NCBI GenBank assembly: GCA_036897095.1
Contig: JAYMSP010000642.1
Location: 1-44,877, forward strand
DNA from: Plantago elongata
Taxonomy: Eukaryota; Streptophyta; Magnoliopsida; Lamiales; Plantaginaceae
Direction: 5' to 3'
DNA length: 44,877 bases
The notes under the pieces are model-generated. The model made no database searches. It had not been told where the DNA came from and saw nothing but the letters and a program-made list of their open reading frames with translations. The translations under genes were made by a program, and so were the position numbers. Each line of letters opens with the position of its first letter. The stretch's first letter is position 1. This document shows, piece by piece, positions 10,976 through 21,953 of the stretch.

Positions 10976-10978
10976 TTA

Positions 10979-12407
10979 CACCTCAAATGTTCTTGACCAT
11001 ATAATTATCAAGTAAACAAAAGTTATTTGGCCTTATTATTTCCTAAAAGGTTTTAGACCTTGAAGAGATTCTATGTTAATGTCATTTGGGCATTACTATT
11101 GTTAAAGTAAATAAAGGTTCCCAAATAAAATTCTGAACTCAAGATGTTCCATCTAATGCCATTTGGGTCTTATTATTGTCATGTAAAGGAAGGTCTCACG
11201 TAAAGATTCCAACTTGCATTAATCAGTAATTATTATTGTTATTATTTTTACAATTATCAAATAAAATATAATTTATAAAAGAGATAAACCTTCTCAATAC
11301 ATTAAAATTAAAATTCAGTTTGTATAAATTATACATACCTAAAAACGTCGAATCCCTTCTTATTTCAATCATAAGAAAAGTCTATTCACGAAGTTCATAA
11401 AAAGGTTCACAAACTACTTTTATTTTGAACTTAACCATTCATTTGTATACAACATCAAAATTTAACAATCACTCATTTATAATATAATATGTAAGTAAAA
11501 ATTAGTTGATCCGGGAGAGTTTATGTCCTTTAAGATGCTATTCTAGACAAACTAGTATTTAAAAACATTGACAATATTTACTAAATCCTTCAAGAACGAC
11601 ATTCGAACAACTTATCAATTCTTTGGATACTTTTCAAGTGATCTTAATATTGCTCTTGGCTAAACAAATTAAGTTCTTATTCGACCCATCAAGTCCTTAG
11701 TGTAATGAGATGGGGAACATATAATGTACTATTTCCGTCTTCTAGTTGTCTAGCTCTAATTTTTTCCGCAGTCAACAAGCTGAACCTTCACATTAAATTA
11801 ATTTCAATTGTTAATGATATAATCGTCATACATGGAGGATCATTCGATCATGTCTTAAATTACTTGCTAAGTGACCCGAAAGATGATATAGGGTGGAGGA
11901 ACGTGATTAAGAATGAACTAAAGTGGATCTATGGTGTTTCACCATCATCGTTATCGTGTTGGACATGTCCAGATACTATCCAAAAACGACTTTTGTGTCG
12001 TGAGTGTTGATGAATGTGTATATCAAACCAGCACGTATCAAAGTACGGACTTCGGTAACATAGACACTACCAAATTATATTTTTGAATTAGTGGTGGAGT
12101 ATATTCTAGTATGAAACTGCCCCATAAATAAAGACTTAGTGGTGGTAGTGATGATATGCTGTCTTGAGGTGCACATGGAGCATTTTATGGTGAAAGAGCA
12201 TTCTCCTGATGTTTGTGATTTCAATTGTCATTGTAATTCTGATTGTCGTATTGGTTTTGGATATTTTTAGAGTTCTATCTCGTATGTTAAGACGTTTTGT
12301 TTATATTTTCTATGTAATTGTTCGTTGCGAGCATTCTTTGTGCTCTTGACTCTTACTAATAAAATTTTAGCCGATTTCAAAAAAAGATATAATCGTTATT
12401 TGAACTA
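10979..12407. other. AT-rich intergenic spacer
   Basis: No recognisable gene. Between about 11030 and 11222 lie three diverged repeats of about 65-75 bp (see separate entry). A 101-codon frame at 11705-12010 has no recognisable domain and is not called as a gene. Confidence 0.55.
11030..11222. repeat. Three diverged tandem units of about 65-75 bp
   Basis: Each unit starts with a variant of ATTTGGNCNTTATTATTG and contains a purine-rich centre (for example CTCAAGATGTTC or CTTGAAGAGATTC) and a terminal TAAT. Units lie at about 11030-11078, 11080-11154 and 11157-11222. Related text (GGTTTTGACCTCAAGAGGCT) occurs before the Harbinger MITE at 10470-10490. The origin is unknown. Confidence 0.4.
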
Positions 12408-12669
12408 CTTCTTCCGTCTCGATTTCATCTTTCCGCGGGATCGGACACAAGCATTAAAAAAAAATTGAATAAAGTATGAGAAATGATGATAGTATAATAA
12501 ATGGTAATAAAGTAGGAAAAAAATGAACATAATAGGATAAGTAGTGACTAAAATAGGAGAGATTCTGTTCAAAGTAGGAGAAAGATTTTTCATTTTAGGG
12601 ATAAGAAGAGTAAGACGGTAAGAACGAATCAAAATGAAATACGGAAAGTAAAAGTTGGGACGGAGAGAG
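12408..12669. mobile_element. Stowaway-like Tc1/mariner MITE
   Basis: A 262-bp AT-rich element. Its left end CTTCTTCCGTCTC and inverted right end CTCTCTCCGTCCC match the Stowaway terminal consensus (CTCCCTCCGTCCC) with a few changes. The left side is preceded by TA. The right flank reads TC rather than the expected TA, so one copy of the target duplication has probably mutated. There is no coding content. Confidence 0.75.
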
Positions 12670-13034
12670 TCTATAACAAAACAATAAATCTATCAAACCT
12701 TTTGCCATAGAGTTTGTTACTCGCGTTGATCGAGCACATACGACTAAGGTTCAACAAAGTATTTTTATGAGTTGTTTGTAAAGCCCTATTCTTTTCGACT
12801 TAAATTTACGAAATTGAACTGAATTGAAATGAATTTAGCTGAACAATTAGAGTGAGTTGAACTAAATTAAATTTAATCGAACGACTATGACAAATTGAAT
12901 TGAACTGAATATAATTTAACTGAATTGATTTTAATTAAAAATATCAGCCTTAGTCTTGATTTGTTTGTATTTTTCTTCTGTCAACTTCACGAAATTAAAA
13001 AGTAAAAATTTACGAAATCACACTATGTGGCGCA
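12670..13034. repeat. Degenerate GAACTGAATT-type repeat in spacer
   Basis: Between about 12808 and 12945 the sequence is a degenerate array of roughly 10-nt units of the type AATTGAACTG. The rest is an AT-rich leader region of the next gene. No gene is seen. Confidence 0.55.
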
Positions 13035-16000
13035 ATGTTCGTTCAATGGCAGCCCCGTTTACAGGTGAAATTGACGACGTTGGTGTGCTTCGCTTCTCCT
13101 TCTCCATCCTCTACTGCTGAACAGCTCCGTCAACAGCTCGATTCTCTTCAGAAGGAGGCCACTAGCACACGAACCAAAGGTCACACCTTTCATCTTCTTG
13201 ATTTGTAACTGTCTTTAGAAAACTCCGATTTTATTTTCAATTCCCTTACAATTTGGTTAGTTTTCTTCCTTTTTTCCATGTGGGTTTTTGTTATTTTTCA
13301 ACAGTTGGGATAATCTTTCAGTTAGGATGAAAAAGCTCGTATTTTTATTAGGAATTATGAGATTGCTTCTATGTTTTTTAACTGCAAACTCGTAACAGAC
13401 TAACAGTAGATTCTAATTGAACTTTTGATATATTAGATGCTAAGTTCAGTTTCGTTCAAATGCTTACAAATCATGATGAGCTAAATCCTGAAACTTTGTA
13501 GTGATTGTTAGTGTATGGCTAAACAGTTACTGTGGATGCTGCTTTGGACCATTTGCCTTGTTGGTTGTTACAACTTATATTGGTTGGCACGAGGCGCAGT
13601 GAATTTCATGTAGTTAGTGTACTTGATATTGCTGAGAAAGATGAAATAGGCTGATGAGAGCTTCCGAAGAACTTTAGGGTACTTCGGATATGTGTCGCTA
13701 AATATTGACGTTGCGGATTAAGTTCATTAATCAATACTATTTCTTGTGTTCAATAGACATACTTATAACCTATGACTACGAAGGAACCATGCCTAATTAA
13801 AAGCCCCATTTTATATATCAATCACATCAGGGTCTTACTTACTTTAAAGCACGTGATGTATATTCTGTGGAAGAGTTAAGCCTAATTTGTTGGTGACCCC
13901 CCTGCTTGCTGGTATCATGGTATGGATGACTCTGTGTTTTTGTCACATAATATTCAGTTGAACACGTATACTTGAATAATAAAATTGTGAGCTGTACGTT
14001 CCTTGGCAGGGAAATGTCTTCATTTCCTTGGATAATGGGATGTAATGACGTGTTAATGGCCCTATTGGGATTATAGTGAACTTACATATTGATATTCTAC
14101 AATCAGCAAATATGGAGCTTTATATTGCTCAAGAGCTCTGACTAGATTATGTAATTCCAGCTAATAATGCACGGTCAAGACTTCTGCGCTTATCTGAAGC
14201 AGTGGAGAAGTTTAGACGGCAAGCAGCAGTTAGTGTTCAAACTGGAAAGGAAAATGATGCCAGGGAGTTGCTTTTTCAAAAGAAGAAGGTAATGCAAGCC
14301 ATGGAGAACTTGAAGAGCCGTATTGAGTTGTTTGATGTGCTCTCAGCAAAACTTAATGTGGTAAGTCAAGTTTTCATATTTATTACTATTGGACCGTGTA
14401 GTATTTAAAAAATCATGCAAGAAGCTTTTGTGCATGTTTGGATCCCAGGTGATAGTTTTATGACTTTTGCTGTAATGAGAAAATGTGAACTATGTCAGCA
14501 GTGTATACTTTCTTCAACAAGTGCTGGGATGGACTTGGATCTAACTTTCTGATTATAACTGCAATTATTTATTATGGAAATAAAAAGAGATAGCAGTGCA
14601 ATTATTGTGCTTTAACAACCTATTTTAAACATAAGACGTGTATCTGTTTGCATCCTATGTAAACACTTGAATTTGCTGTACTTACTTTTGGCCCAATTTA
14701 TCTTATCGGTGTGAGTTGGATGCATCTTATGTTTCATTAACCACGCCGTGCTCGCTGTTACTTCTTTCATTAATGAAGAATATCCATTATGGCCATGTTG
14801 ATGGGAATTAGGAAATGATTTGATTATTTTGCTAAGTAGGAAAAAATTGAGGTTTATTGAATATATCAAATTCTTCTCCATGTTTTTTTTTTTTGAAACG
14901 GCAAAGGTGATTTGAACTCCCGACCAATTGGTTGGAGGTGAAGCGTCTTACCAACTGAGCTGCGCTTCCTTTCCATGTAATGCATTTTACGACTTACTAC
15001 ATTATGTTTCAACATGGCTGCTGCTTGTGAAGTTTATGCATTTTTAAAAATATTTTGTTAGTTGTACAGAAATAAGGAAAAGTCTGCTCCAGGCTTCAGC
15101 TTAAAAGAAAAAGAAAAAAAAATACAAAATTGACATTCTGGCCAATTTTTCTTGTTAGTTATCAGGTACTGGTAATCTGTTGATCAGCTTCAGTAGGATA
15201 TCCTGTTCAGTGATGATGTGAAATTACCGAGACCTGTTTTCAGTGCTTCATAAAATCTTCCAGTTGTTCAATAAAATACTATACTAGTTCTGTAGTTGTG
15301 TTCTTTTCAATCCCTCATCTCCACTTGGGATGATATCTTATTGCACATTTCTAATGATTTTCGTCTGTTTCTCTTTCTCTCTTTAGTCTTTCTTTTCTTT
15401 TTTTAACTCATTTTCTTTTGGCTTGATATGAAATCCTATTATGTTTTTTTTTTATACTGGACTGATAGCCCACCATTTTTTGTTCTAGGCAATTTCTATG
15501 AAGGAGGATCTGCTGATCAGGAATATGTCACTAGATCTTCAAGGCAGTGATACAGAGTCCCTTGACCCCATCCATTTTGTATCCCCCAAGGAAGAAATAC
15601 GTATGCCTATTAATGATAATAATAATAAGATCTTAGACGTGGATAATCTGAAGTCTGTGGAGAATGAAGAAATGCAAATTTCTTCTATTCAGAGTCAAAT
15701 CGATACCCTTACTGAGAATCAGGGCAATGGCGAAGAAGCAGCTTTTAGCAGAAATAAGTGGAATAATGAAGGTGACATCCAGGGCTTGAGTGGAATTTTA
15801 TCGTACAAGGATTTCATGAGAGATCTAGATCAGGATCTCTGCAAAATGGAAAAAGAATTGGAAACATTTCTGAGGTATTCAACTTTACTATTGGACAGCA
15901 AGGACAGTCCAGAATATTTAAAGGTGCGGCATGCCATGGATATTCTTGAGGGTATTCGTCAAACTAGAGAAAGGTAGAAGTTCAACTTACTTTTTTTTAT

Positions 16001-16132
16001 TCATTGCTTTGCCATGTCTATATCTGATCCTAGTCAATGGCGCTGTCCTTTGATTTTTATTTCTCTCTGTTGCTGGTTACCTATAATCTCGATCATTGCA
16101 GAATCTCAAGTGTCATGCAAACATCAATTTGA
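13035..16132 (+). CDS. Uncharacterised plant coiled-coil protein
   Basis: Four exons are read: 13035-13179, 14161-14360, 15489-15973, 16102-16132. They join in phase to 861 nt, a 286-aa protein. The first 20-25 residues contain basic and hydrophobic residues and could be an organelle-targeting peptide; this is an inference. Residues about 28-125 are strongly helical and charged, with heptad-like spacing, and contain EQLRQQLDSLQKEA and RQAAVSVQTGKENDARELL. An acidic, low-complexity region follows. The last exon adds only about ten residues. The start chosen is the ATG at 13035, because only this frame joins to the downstream exons; the ATG at 13025 runs into a stop. It looks like a conserved plant protein of unknown function. 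Intron 2 carries a SINE (14884-14971). Confidence 0.8.
14884..14971 (-). mobile_element. Short tRNA-like SINE, copy 2
   Basis: Minus-strand tRNA-like body with A box (CAGCTCAGTTGGTA) and B box (GGAGTTCAAATC), ending in a run of at least 11 A. A 7-bp direct repeat, TCCATGT, flanks it at 14877-14883 and 14972-14978. It lies in intron 2 of the coiled-coil gene, antisense to that gene. Confidence 0.85.
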
Positions 16133-17596
16133 TGGATCTGTTCCTCGGCCATTTCTTGATGAGGACGACTTGCAATTGCTTTTGTAACAGTTCCGATTAT
16201 GTTAAGAAGAAAGCATACTGCAGCTGAGAGTAATGTGGCTGAAAAAAGGTTCTAAATTATAAGTGCATATTATGGGACTATATTGCTGTCCCAGTTTCTT
16301 TCTATGCATTCAACTCATTCCCCACATCTTATGTTTTTGGCATTGATTGGACTATCTATTTACTTTTCTGAGTTTGTATGGCGTATCATGTAAGTTTTGC
16401 TGTCTATTTTGTTTCCGTAAATGCATTCGCCTGATTCCCTGCCCCTCATATTGTTAATATTGGTTGAAGCCTTAGTTTAGACAGTTTTTCGGATTCATTC
16501 ACATTTTTTTTTGCCTGTTACGCATCCTTTTGCTTCCAATTCAATGGGGAACAGCAAATGTCACCATATAGATTCTAGTTCAACTGCCATTTTAAGTTTT
16601 AACCTCGCTCTTTACCTTGTCGATGTCAACTAGGTAAAAATTTCAGCCATTATATGCCATACTGTGGGTCATTTAGTTGGTTGGAGGTTAGTTAAATTGG
16701 TTAAGGTAATGTTAAAATTTTTATATTGGGCTGGAACCATCATAATGATCCGTTATTTGCTTCATGTTCAAAAGCTTGCAAGACTTTCCAGTTGGGCATA
16801 TGCCCACCGGCCACCATCTAGTTTTCTATGTTAACCTGACAAAATATGAAGGATCTCGGCCTTCCAACACAACCGTTTTCTAAGTTAAAGGATTGTATGA
16901 TCTGGTGGTATGCTACATGTATCGAGTTATTATGGATTTACCTAAATGAATTAAATTTTACCAATCCCGTGCATGAGGTGAAGTCAAACTGTCATCTTGA
17001 ATTTATAAATCGCACACAATGGCCATCTAATATTCTGGTCATTAATAGTGAATACACAAGTAGTTGTACTAACATATCATTTCCTGATTCAGCTTAGCGG
17101 AACTACATTTTTGTATTTGCAAAATGTTACTATCAATTTAGCTATATTTTACGTGCTCTGGTGATGTCTTCGTTGAATCATAAAAATACCAGTAAAGATA
17201 TGATTTCTAGTGGAGTAATCAGGACTATATCTTTTATTTCATGAGGATCTCAGGAAGTATTATTGTCTTTAGCCATGCAAATCAAATTTAAGTATTCTTA
17301 AAATTTTTAAGAATAAAAAAGGGAGAAAATCGAGAACCTATTGCTTATTTATTTATTGCTTGGTGCTCATTATAATGGTGAAGAAAGAAATTGAAGTAAT
17401 ATATCTTCATCACATATCTTCAAGTTAGTAAACATTTATGACCAAGACCAATGCAGTACTTGACTCTTCTGTAAAATTGCACCCAAAATGCAATCTCACA
17501 ATAGAAATAAATACACCTAGATTATATTGCCACCATATGGAAAGAATGAATTTATTCATGGCATATAAGTACCTACTGTCAAACATTCTACCCAAT
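16133..17596. other. Intergenic spacer between the coiled-coil and polygalacturonase genes
   Basis: The start is probably the 3' UTR of the coiled-coil gene. The rest is AT-rich with no recognisable gene or repeat. The open frame at 16846-17097 lacks family features and is not called. Confidence 0.55.
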
Positions 17597-17604
17597 TATA
17601 TATA
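17597..17604 (+). promoter_or_regulatory. Probable TATA box of the polygalacturonase gene
   Basis: TATATATA lies 45-53 bp upstream of the ATG at 17650, implying a very short 5' leader of roughly 20 nt. Inferred from position only. Confidence 0.5.
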
Positions 17605-17649
17605 CCCATCATACCTCACCATTCACAAGTACATGAAATAACATAAGAA

Positions 17650-19885
17650 ATGGCAAAGACGTGTGGTTTCTTAACTTTTATACTACTTATCTTCACCTTG
17701 TTGATCATAACCTCTGACGGTGCTTTAGAATTAAAGACTTTCAATGTTATGAGTTATGGTGCAATTGCTGATGGGAAGACAGACAATGCACAGGTGAGTT
17801 GAGTTTCAATTGGAAGAAATCTCCAGCATTCTTGTCTTTTATTTCACTGCTTCATTGCGCTGTTTACATAAATTGTTCTTTTTCTTTACATTGGATTAGG
17901 ATATGCGGAGTAATTCATTGTTATTTGTCAGTGTAGGCCTTTCTTAAAGCCTGGAAGGATGCATGCCAGTATCCTGGAAAAACTAGGTTTTGGATCCCTC
18001 GAGGAACATATTTGTTAGGATCAGTTTCTTTTTCAGGCTTATGTCATGGTCCAATGGTGTTTGCAATTGAAGGCACTCTTACTGCACCAACAGATCCAGG
18101 AAAGTTCTTTGGTGACACTTGGATTGCTTTCAGATATCTCAACAGTTTGTCGGTTGAAGGTGGCGGAACCTTGGATGGCCAGGGGCCTGCTGCATGGAAA
18201 TATAATGATTGCAACAAGAACCCAAATTGCAAGGCTCTTCCAGCTGTAAGTTGATTCCTAATTTTTGTTAGCATATTATAATTAATTATCCTTTTTTTTT
18301 TACTTTGAGAAATTTGTTTAGTTATCCTTGGCAAACTAAATTAAGACAAATTATCAGATTTTTCTTTTTTGAGAATGTCACTATTACATACAATTACAAT
18401 ATATTTTTTTTTTAACGGCTAAAGATGACTCGAACCCCGACCTATTGGTTGGAGGGGAAGCGGCTTACCAACTGAGCTGCCCTTCGTTATCCATGCAATT
18501 ACAATCATATATTCATATTACATCAAATCTAATCGAACCACAGCTTGCCTAACCAATTGAGCTGGACCTCATGGCACAAATTATCAGATTTTGTATGCAT
18601 GAAATTTTTATTCTGCCATTGCATAGTAACTTTAAAGATTCCTTGAAAAGGTGGATATGACTGAATACCCCTCAAGTTATGCGTTACTTGTGCCAAGCTT
18701 CCCATCTTTGATTTATTGCACGCTGCCCCCTTTTTATTTAATAAGCATCTGCACTGAACCCCCTTATTGCTCCGCAGAAAGAAAAGAACTATAGCAATCC
18801 TTCACTTAATAAAACGAGGCGACTCTGTGCTGCAAAATAATATTCTGCTGTTATCCGAAAAAAAAAAAAGACGTGTTAATGGTTTCTCAATCTTACAATG
18901 TGCAGTCGTTGAGGTTGGATTTTGTAAAAAACTCGAGAATCCAGAACATACGCTCCATCAATAGCAAAAGTGCCCATGTCAACCTTTTTGGATGCCATGA
19001 CTTGAGCATAAATAATGTTACCATAACAGCACCAAGAGAAAGCCCAAACACAGATGGCATCCGCATTGGGGCATCGAACAAAATCCAGATTTCACATCTT
19101 GACATTGGTACTGGAGATGATTGCATCGGTTTGGTTTCTGGCAGTCAAAATATTGATATAAATAACGTTGCTTGTGGACCTGGCCATGGAATCAGCATTG
19201 GTAGCCTTGGGCGAGGCAATAATGAATATGTGTCGGGAATAAGTGTCAGACAGTGTAAATTTACAGAGACTGATAATGGTGTCAGAATCAAAACATGGGC
19301 TCCTTCTTTACCTAGCATGGCTTCGGGCTTAACGTTTGAAGACCTCGTGATGCAAAATGTCAGGAATCCTATTGTTATCGATCAACAATATTGCCCGAAC
19401 GGTGCATGTGGAAAACAGGTTAGCTCCATTGCGACTTATAGTCTTTTTATCCATCCATTACCGCTTATGGTGCATCCTGTAGATTGTAAAGACCGTATAA
19501 GAGCTACATGACAGTAACAAATTCATTATGTCGAATTTAAAGCATTAGAAGTGGTCCAAATTCCAGCAAGTCTGTTTAATTTAATTTAATTTTATTTCAG
19601 TTGCAGGCGAGCTCGGGCGTGCAGATAAAAGATGTGACATTCAAGAACATCCACGGAACCTCAAAAACAGAAATTGCAGTGAACTTACAATGCAGCAAAG
19701 CTTTCCCTTGCAGGGATGTTAAGCTCATTGACGTCAACTTGGTGTACATTGGCCGTGCGGATGGACGTCTTCTTCATTTACATCATGGAAATGCACATGC
19801 ACGCTCGAAGATGGCGAAATCTATGTGCTCCAATGTTATTGGTTCTTTTTCTGGTGTACACCCCCCTGGATGTGTCACTTTATAG
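17650..19885 (+). CDS. Exopolygalacturonase-like glycoside hydrolase family 28 protein
   Basis: Secreted pectin-degrading enzyme that cleaves alpha-1,4-galacturonan in the cell wall. Four exons, all phase 0, are read: 17650-17793, 17937-18245, 18906-19418, 19607-19885 (414 aa). Residues 1 to about 26 are a signal peptide with a long hydrophobic core. All four GH28 catalytic blocks are present: NTD (199-201), GDD (221-223), GHG (244-246) and RIK (278-280). The sequence type (SPNTDGIRIG, CGPGHGISIGSLG) is that of plant exopolygalacturonases, many of which act in pollen; expression here is unknown. The last exon could start at 19601 instead of 19607, because two acceptors lie six bases apart. 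Intron 2 contains nested SINEs. The gene looks intact and functional. Confidence 0.93.
18363..18575 (-). mobile_element. tRNA-derived SINE interrupted by a second SINE
   Basis: A 17-bp direct repeat, ACAAATTATCAGATTTT, occurs at 18346-18362 and 18576-18592. The segment between them, read on the minus strand, starts with a tRNA-like head (A box CAGCTCAATTGG, B-box-like GGTTCGATT) and ends in an A-rich tail. Removing the inner insertion (105 bp with one target copy) leaves an element of about 108 bp. It lies in intron 2 of the polygalacturonase gene. The head differs from that of the short SINE nested inside it. Confidence 0.8.
18405..18495 (-). mobile_element. Short tRNA-like SINE, copy 3 (nested)
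   Basis: Third copy of the short tRNA-like SINE (A box CAGCTCAGTTGGTA, B box GGGGTTCGAGTC, A-tail), in minus orientation. A 10-bp direct repeat, CAATTACAAT, flanks it at 18391-18400 and 18496-18505. The insertion is inside another SINE. Confidence 0.85.
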
Positions 19886-20339
19886 GTTTGCTTGGATTGG
19901 TCCAATCCTCTTTTATTGTGTAAAACAGAACCATGCAAAATCTTATACTTTTGGTTTTGGACATGTTTTAAAGAATAAGTGATTCTGAGTATCATATATT
20001 GTGGTGGTGCTTCATTTAAACAACTTATTGCAACTTTTTTAGCTTCTTTTAAGCAGGCTCAAGGTAAAAGGCTAAAAAGCTGTTTTTCAAACAGGTTTTG
20101 CTGTTTCTGCTATAACATAAACTATAAGAAGTTCTTGAAAAGTTGTTTATGCCATTGAACTGTAATGAAAATTACTCAAACTTTACAACTCCATATACAG
20201 TAGTTCAACACCCTGATGATTAGTGATTACTAGTTCATTACGATTTACGAACAAAACCAGAATGTGATGCAAACTGGTCCAACTCAATGAATTCGATCAG
20301 CAGACAAGGATTTCAGTTTGCTTAAATCAGCATAAACAT
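19886..20339. other. Spacer between convergent polygalacturonase and PPR genes
   Basis: Contains the 3' regions of both convergent genes. Positions 20016-20151 have loosely inverted ends (AAACAACTT at the left, AAGTTGTTT at the right) and may be a decayed MITE of about 135 bp; no target duplication was found. Confidence 0.45.
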
Positions 20340-21953
20340 CTAGAAATGCAAGGGAATTACTGAATTAAATTTTGGCTCAACTGCCAAATTCCACACATCA
20401 TGATGCTCCTTCTCCCAAATTGCAGCAGCTAGAAACTCATGAACTTCTCCGTTCACTTCAATCAGACTACATCCCGGTAGTCTCTCTTTCTGCTCTTTCT
20501 TCATCAGAATCCTTTCCTGCATTGCCTTATCAGAATATCCCAATGCTGCATACAGATTCGACATCAGAACATGAGCACTCGTGTTATCAGGCTCTGACCT
20601 AATTAAATTTTGCGCAGCCCATTCAGCTATCTCAACATTGCGATAACTAACACAAGCTGATAGCAGTGATCCCCATAAAGCAGAATCAGGCTGTAGTGGC
20701 ATACTTCTAACAACCTCAGCTGCTTCTTCTATGAGTGCTGCTCTGCCTAACACATCAACAAAGCAACCATAGTGTTCGATTGATGGTTTGATCTTATACA
20801 CTTCCTTCATCAACTTAAAATACTTTCTTGCTCTATCAACTTGACCAGAATGATTGCAAGCTGTAAGAACTGCAACAAAAGTCACCGAATCTGGTTTCAA
20901 AGATGAATTCTCGAGTTCTAAAAACAAGTCAAACGCCTTATCTTCAAGACCATTCATAGCTAACCCGAACATCATTGAGTTCCAACAAGACAATCCTCTT
21001 CTTGCGTCACTTTCAAATACTTCGATTGCACTTTCAATGCTTCCACATTTCGAATACATGTCTATGATTGCTGTCACTACAATCACATTAAGTTCAATTC
21101 CATTCCTCTTGATGTACTCATGAATCCATTTCCCTTGCTCAAGAGCTCCCAATTTCCCACAAGCATTCAAAACGCTCACTAACGCATACTCACTTGGCTC
21201 AACACCCTTCCCTTGCATTTCATTGAAAAGACTCAATGCCTCATTCCATTTCCCATTTCTAACACAACCACTAATCATACTATTCCAAGAAACTCCATTC
21301 CTAAAAGGCATTTTCCGAAACAACCTCCAACACTCATCCATTTCACCACTCTTCGCGTATCCCATAATCACCGAGTTCCAAGCAACAACATCCCGATCCT
21401 CATTTTTATCAAACAACTTCATCGCACAGCCTAAATACCCACAGCTAGCATACATATAAATAACCGAATTCCGTACAAACGAATCACAATCCAAACCTAG
21501 CTTAATGACTCTCCCATGAAGCTGAGCTCCTTGTCCAGCTAGTCCTAGTTGAGTATACGCCTTGAAAACCGATGGATAAGTACGATGTTCTGGTTCAACA
21601 CATGAACTCTCCAACATCTCAATGAAAAGTAAGATTGCAAAATGAGGAACAGAACTCTGAGAGAAGCCTCTGATAATAGTATTCCAAGAAAATAGATTTG
21701 TTTCCTCCATGTGAGTGAAGAACTGCAATGCATAGTTCATGTCACGAGCCGGAGACGTGGCGCAGAAGGCCAAGACTCTGCTAGCAGCAATGATGTCTTT
21801 AACTAGGCCTGTTTTGATGAGGTGAGCATGAATTTTTTTGAGGTCTTTGATGGTTTGGCATTTGGTTTCCAGCATTGAAAGGTATGGTTGGTTTGAGATA
21901 AACTTTGAGATAGAGGTTGAAGGTGGATTGAAGGAGCAGAAACATGCTTGCAT
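20340..21953 (-). CDS. PLS-class pentatricopeptide repeat protein (At2g42920-like)
   Basis: Single-exon gene, 537 aa. PPR proteins bind organellar RNA in a sequence-specific way and act in editing, processing or stability. The N-terminus (FNPPSTSISKFIS) suits an organelle presequence. About a dozen PPR repeats of P, L and S type follow, with typical blocks such as NLFSWNTIIRGFSQS, DVVAWNSVIMGYAKSG and GVSWNSMISGCVRNGKWNEA. The C-terminus is an E-type region (GCSLIEVNGEVHEFLAA), after which the sequence is shortened and there is no DYW domain. Residue-level resemblance to Arabidopsis At2g42920, predicted to be chloroplastic, is strong from memory. It is convergent with the polygalacturonase gene. 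The RNA target is unknown. Confidence 0.93.
   Translation of the reverse strand: MQACFCSFNPPSTSISKFISNQPYLSMLETKCQTIKDLKKIHAHLIKTGLVKDIIAASRVLAFCATSPARDMNYALQFFTHMEETNLFSWNTIIRGFSQSSVPHFAILLFIEMLESSCVEPEHRTYPSVFKAYTQLGLAGQGAQLHGRVIKLGLDCDSFVRNSVIYMYASCGYLGCAMKLFDKNEDRDVVAWNSVIMGYAKSGEMDECWRLFRKMPFRNGVSWNSMISGCVRNGKWNEALSLFNEMQGKGVEPSEYALVSVLNACGKLGALEQGKWIHEYIKRNGIELNVIVVTAIIDMYSKCGSIESAIEVFESDARRGLSCWNSMMFGLAMNGLEDKAFDLFLELENSSLKPDSVTFVAVLTACNHSGQVDRARKYFKLMKEVYKIKPSIEHYGCFVDVLGRAALIEEAAEVVRSMPLQPDSALWGSLLSACVSYRNVEIAEWAAQNLIRSEPDNTSAHVLMSNLYAALGYSDKAMQERILMKKEQKERLPGCSLIEVNGEVHEFLAAAIWEKEHHDVWNLAVEPKFNSVIPLHF

Noticed and set aside
11705-12010. 101-codon plus-strand open frame
   Set aside because: No domain, motif or splice context recognised, and it lies in an AT-rich repeat-laden spacer. 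It is probably chance.
16846-17097. 83-codon plus-strand open frame before the polygalacturonase gene
   Set aside because: Composition follows the AT-rich background and no family features are present.
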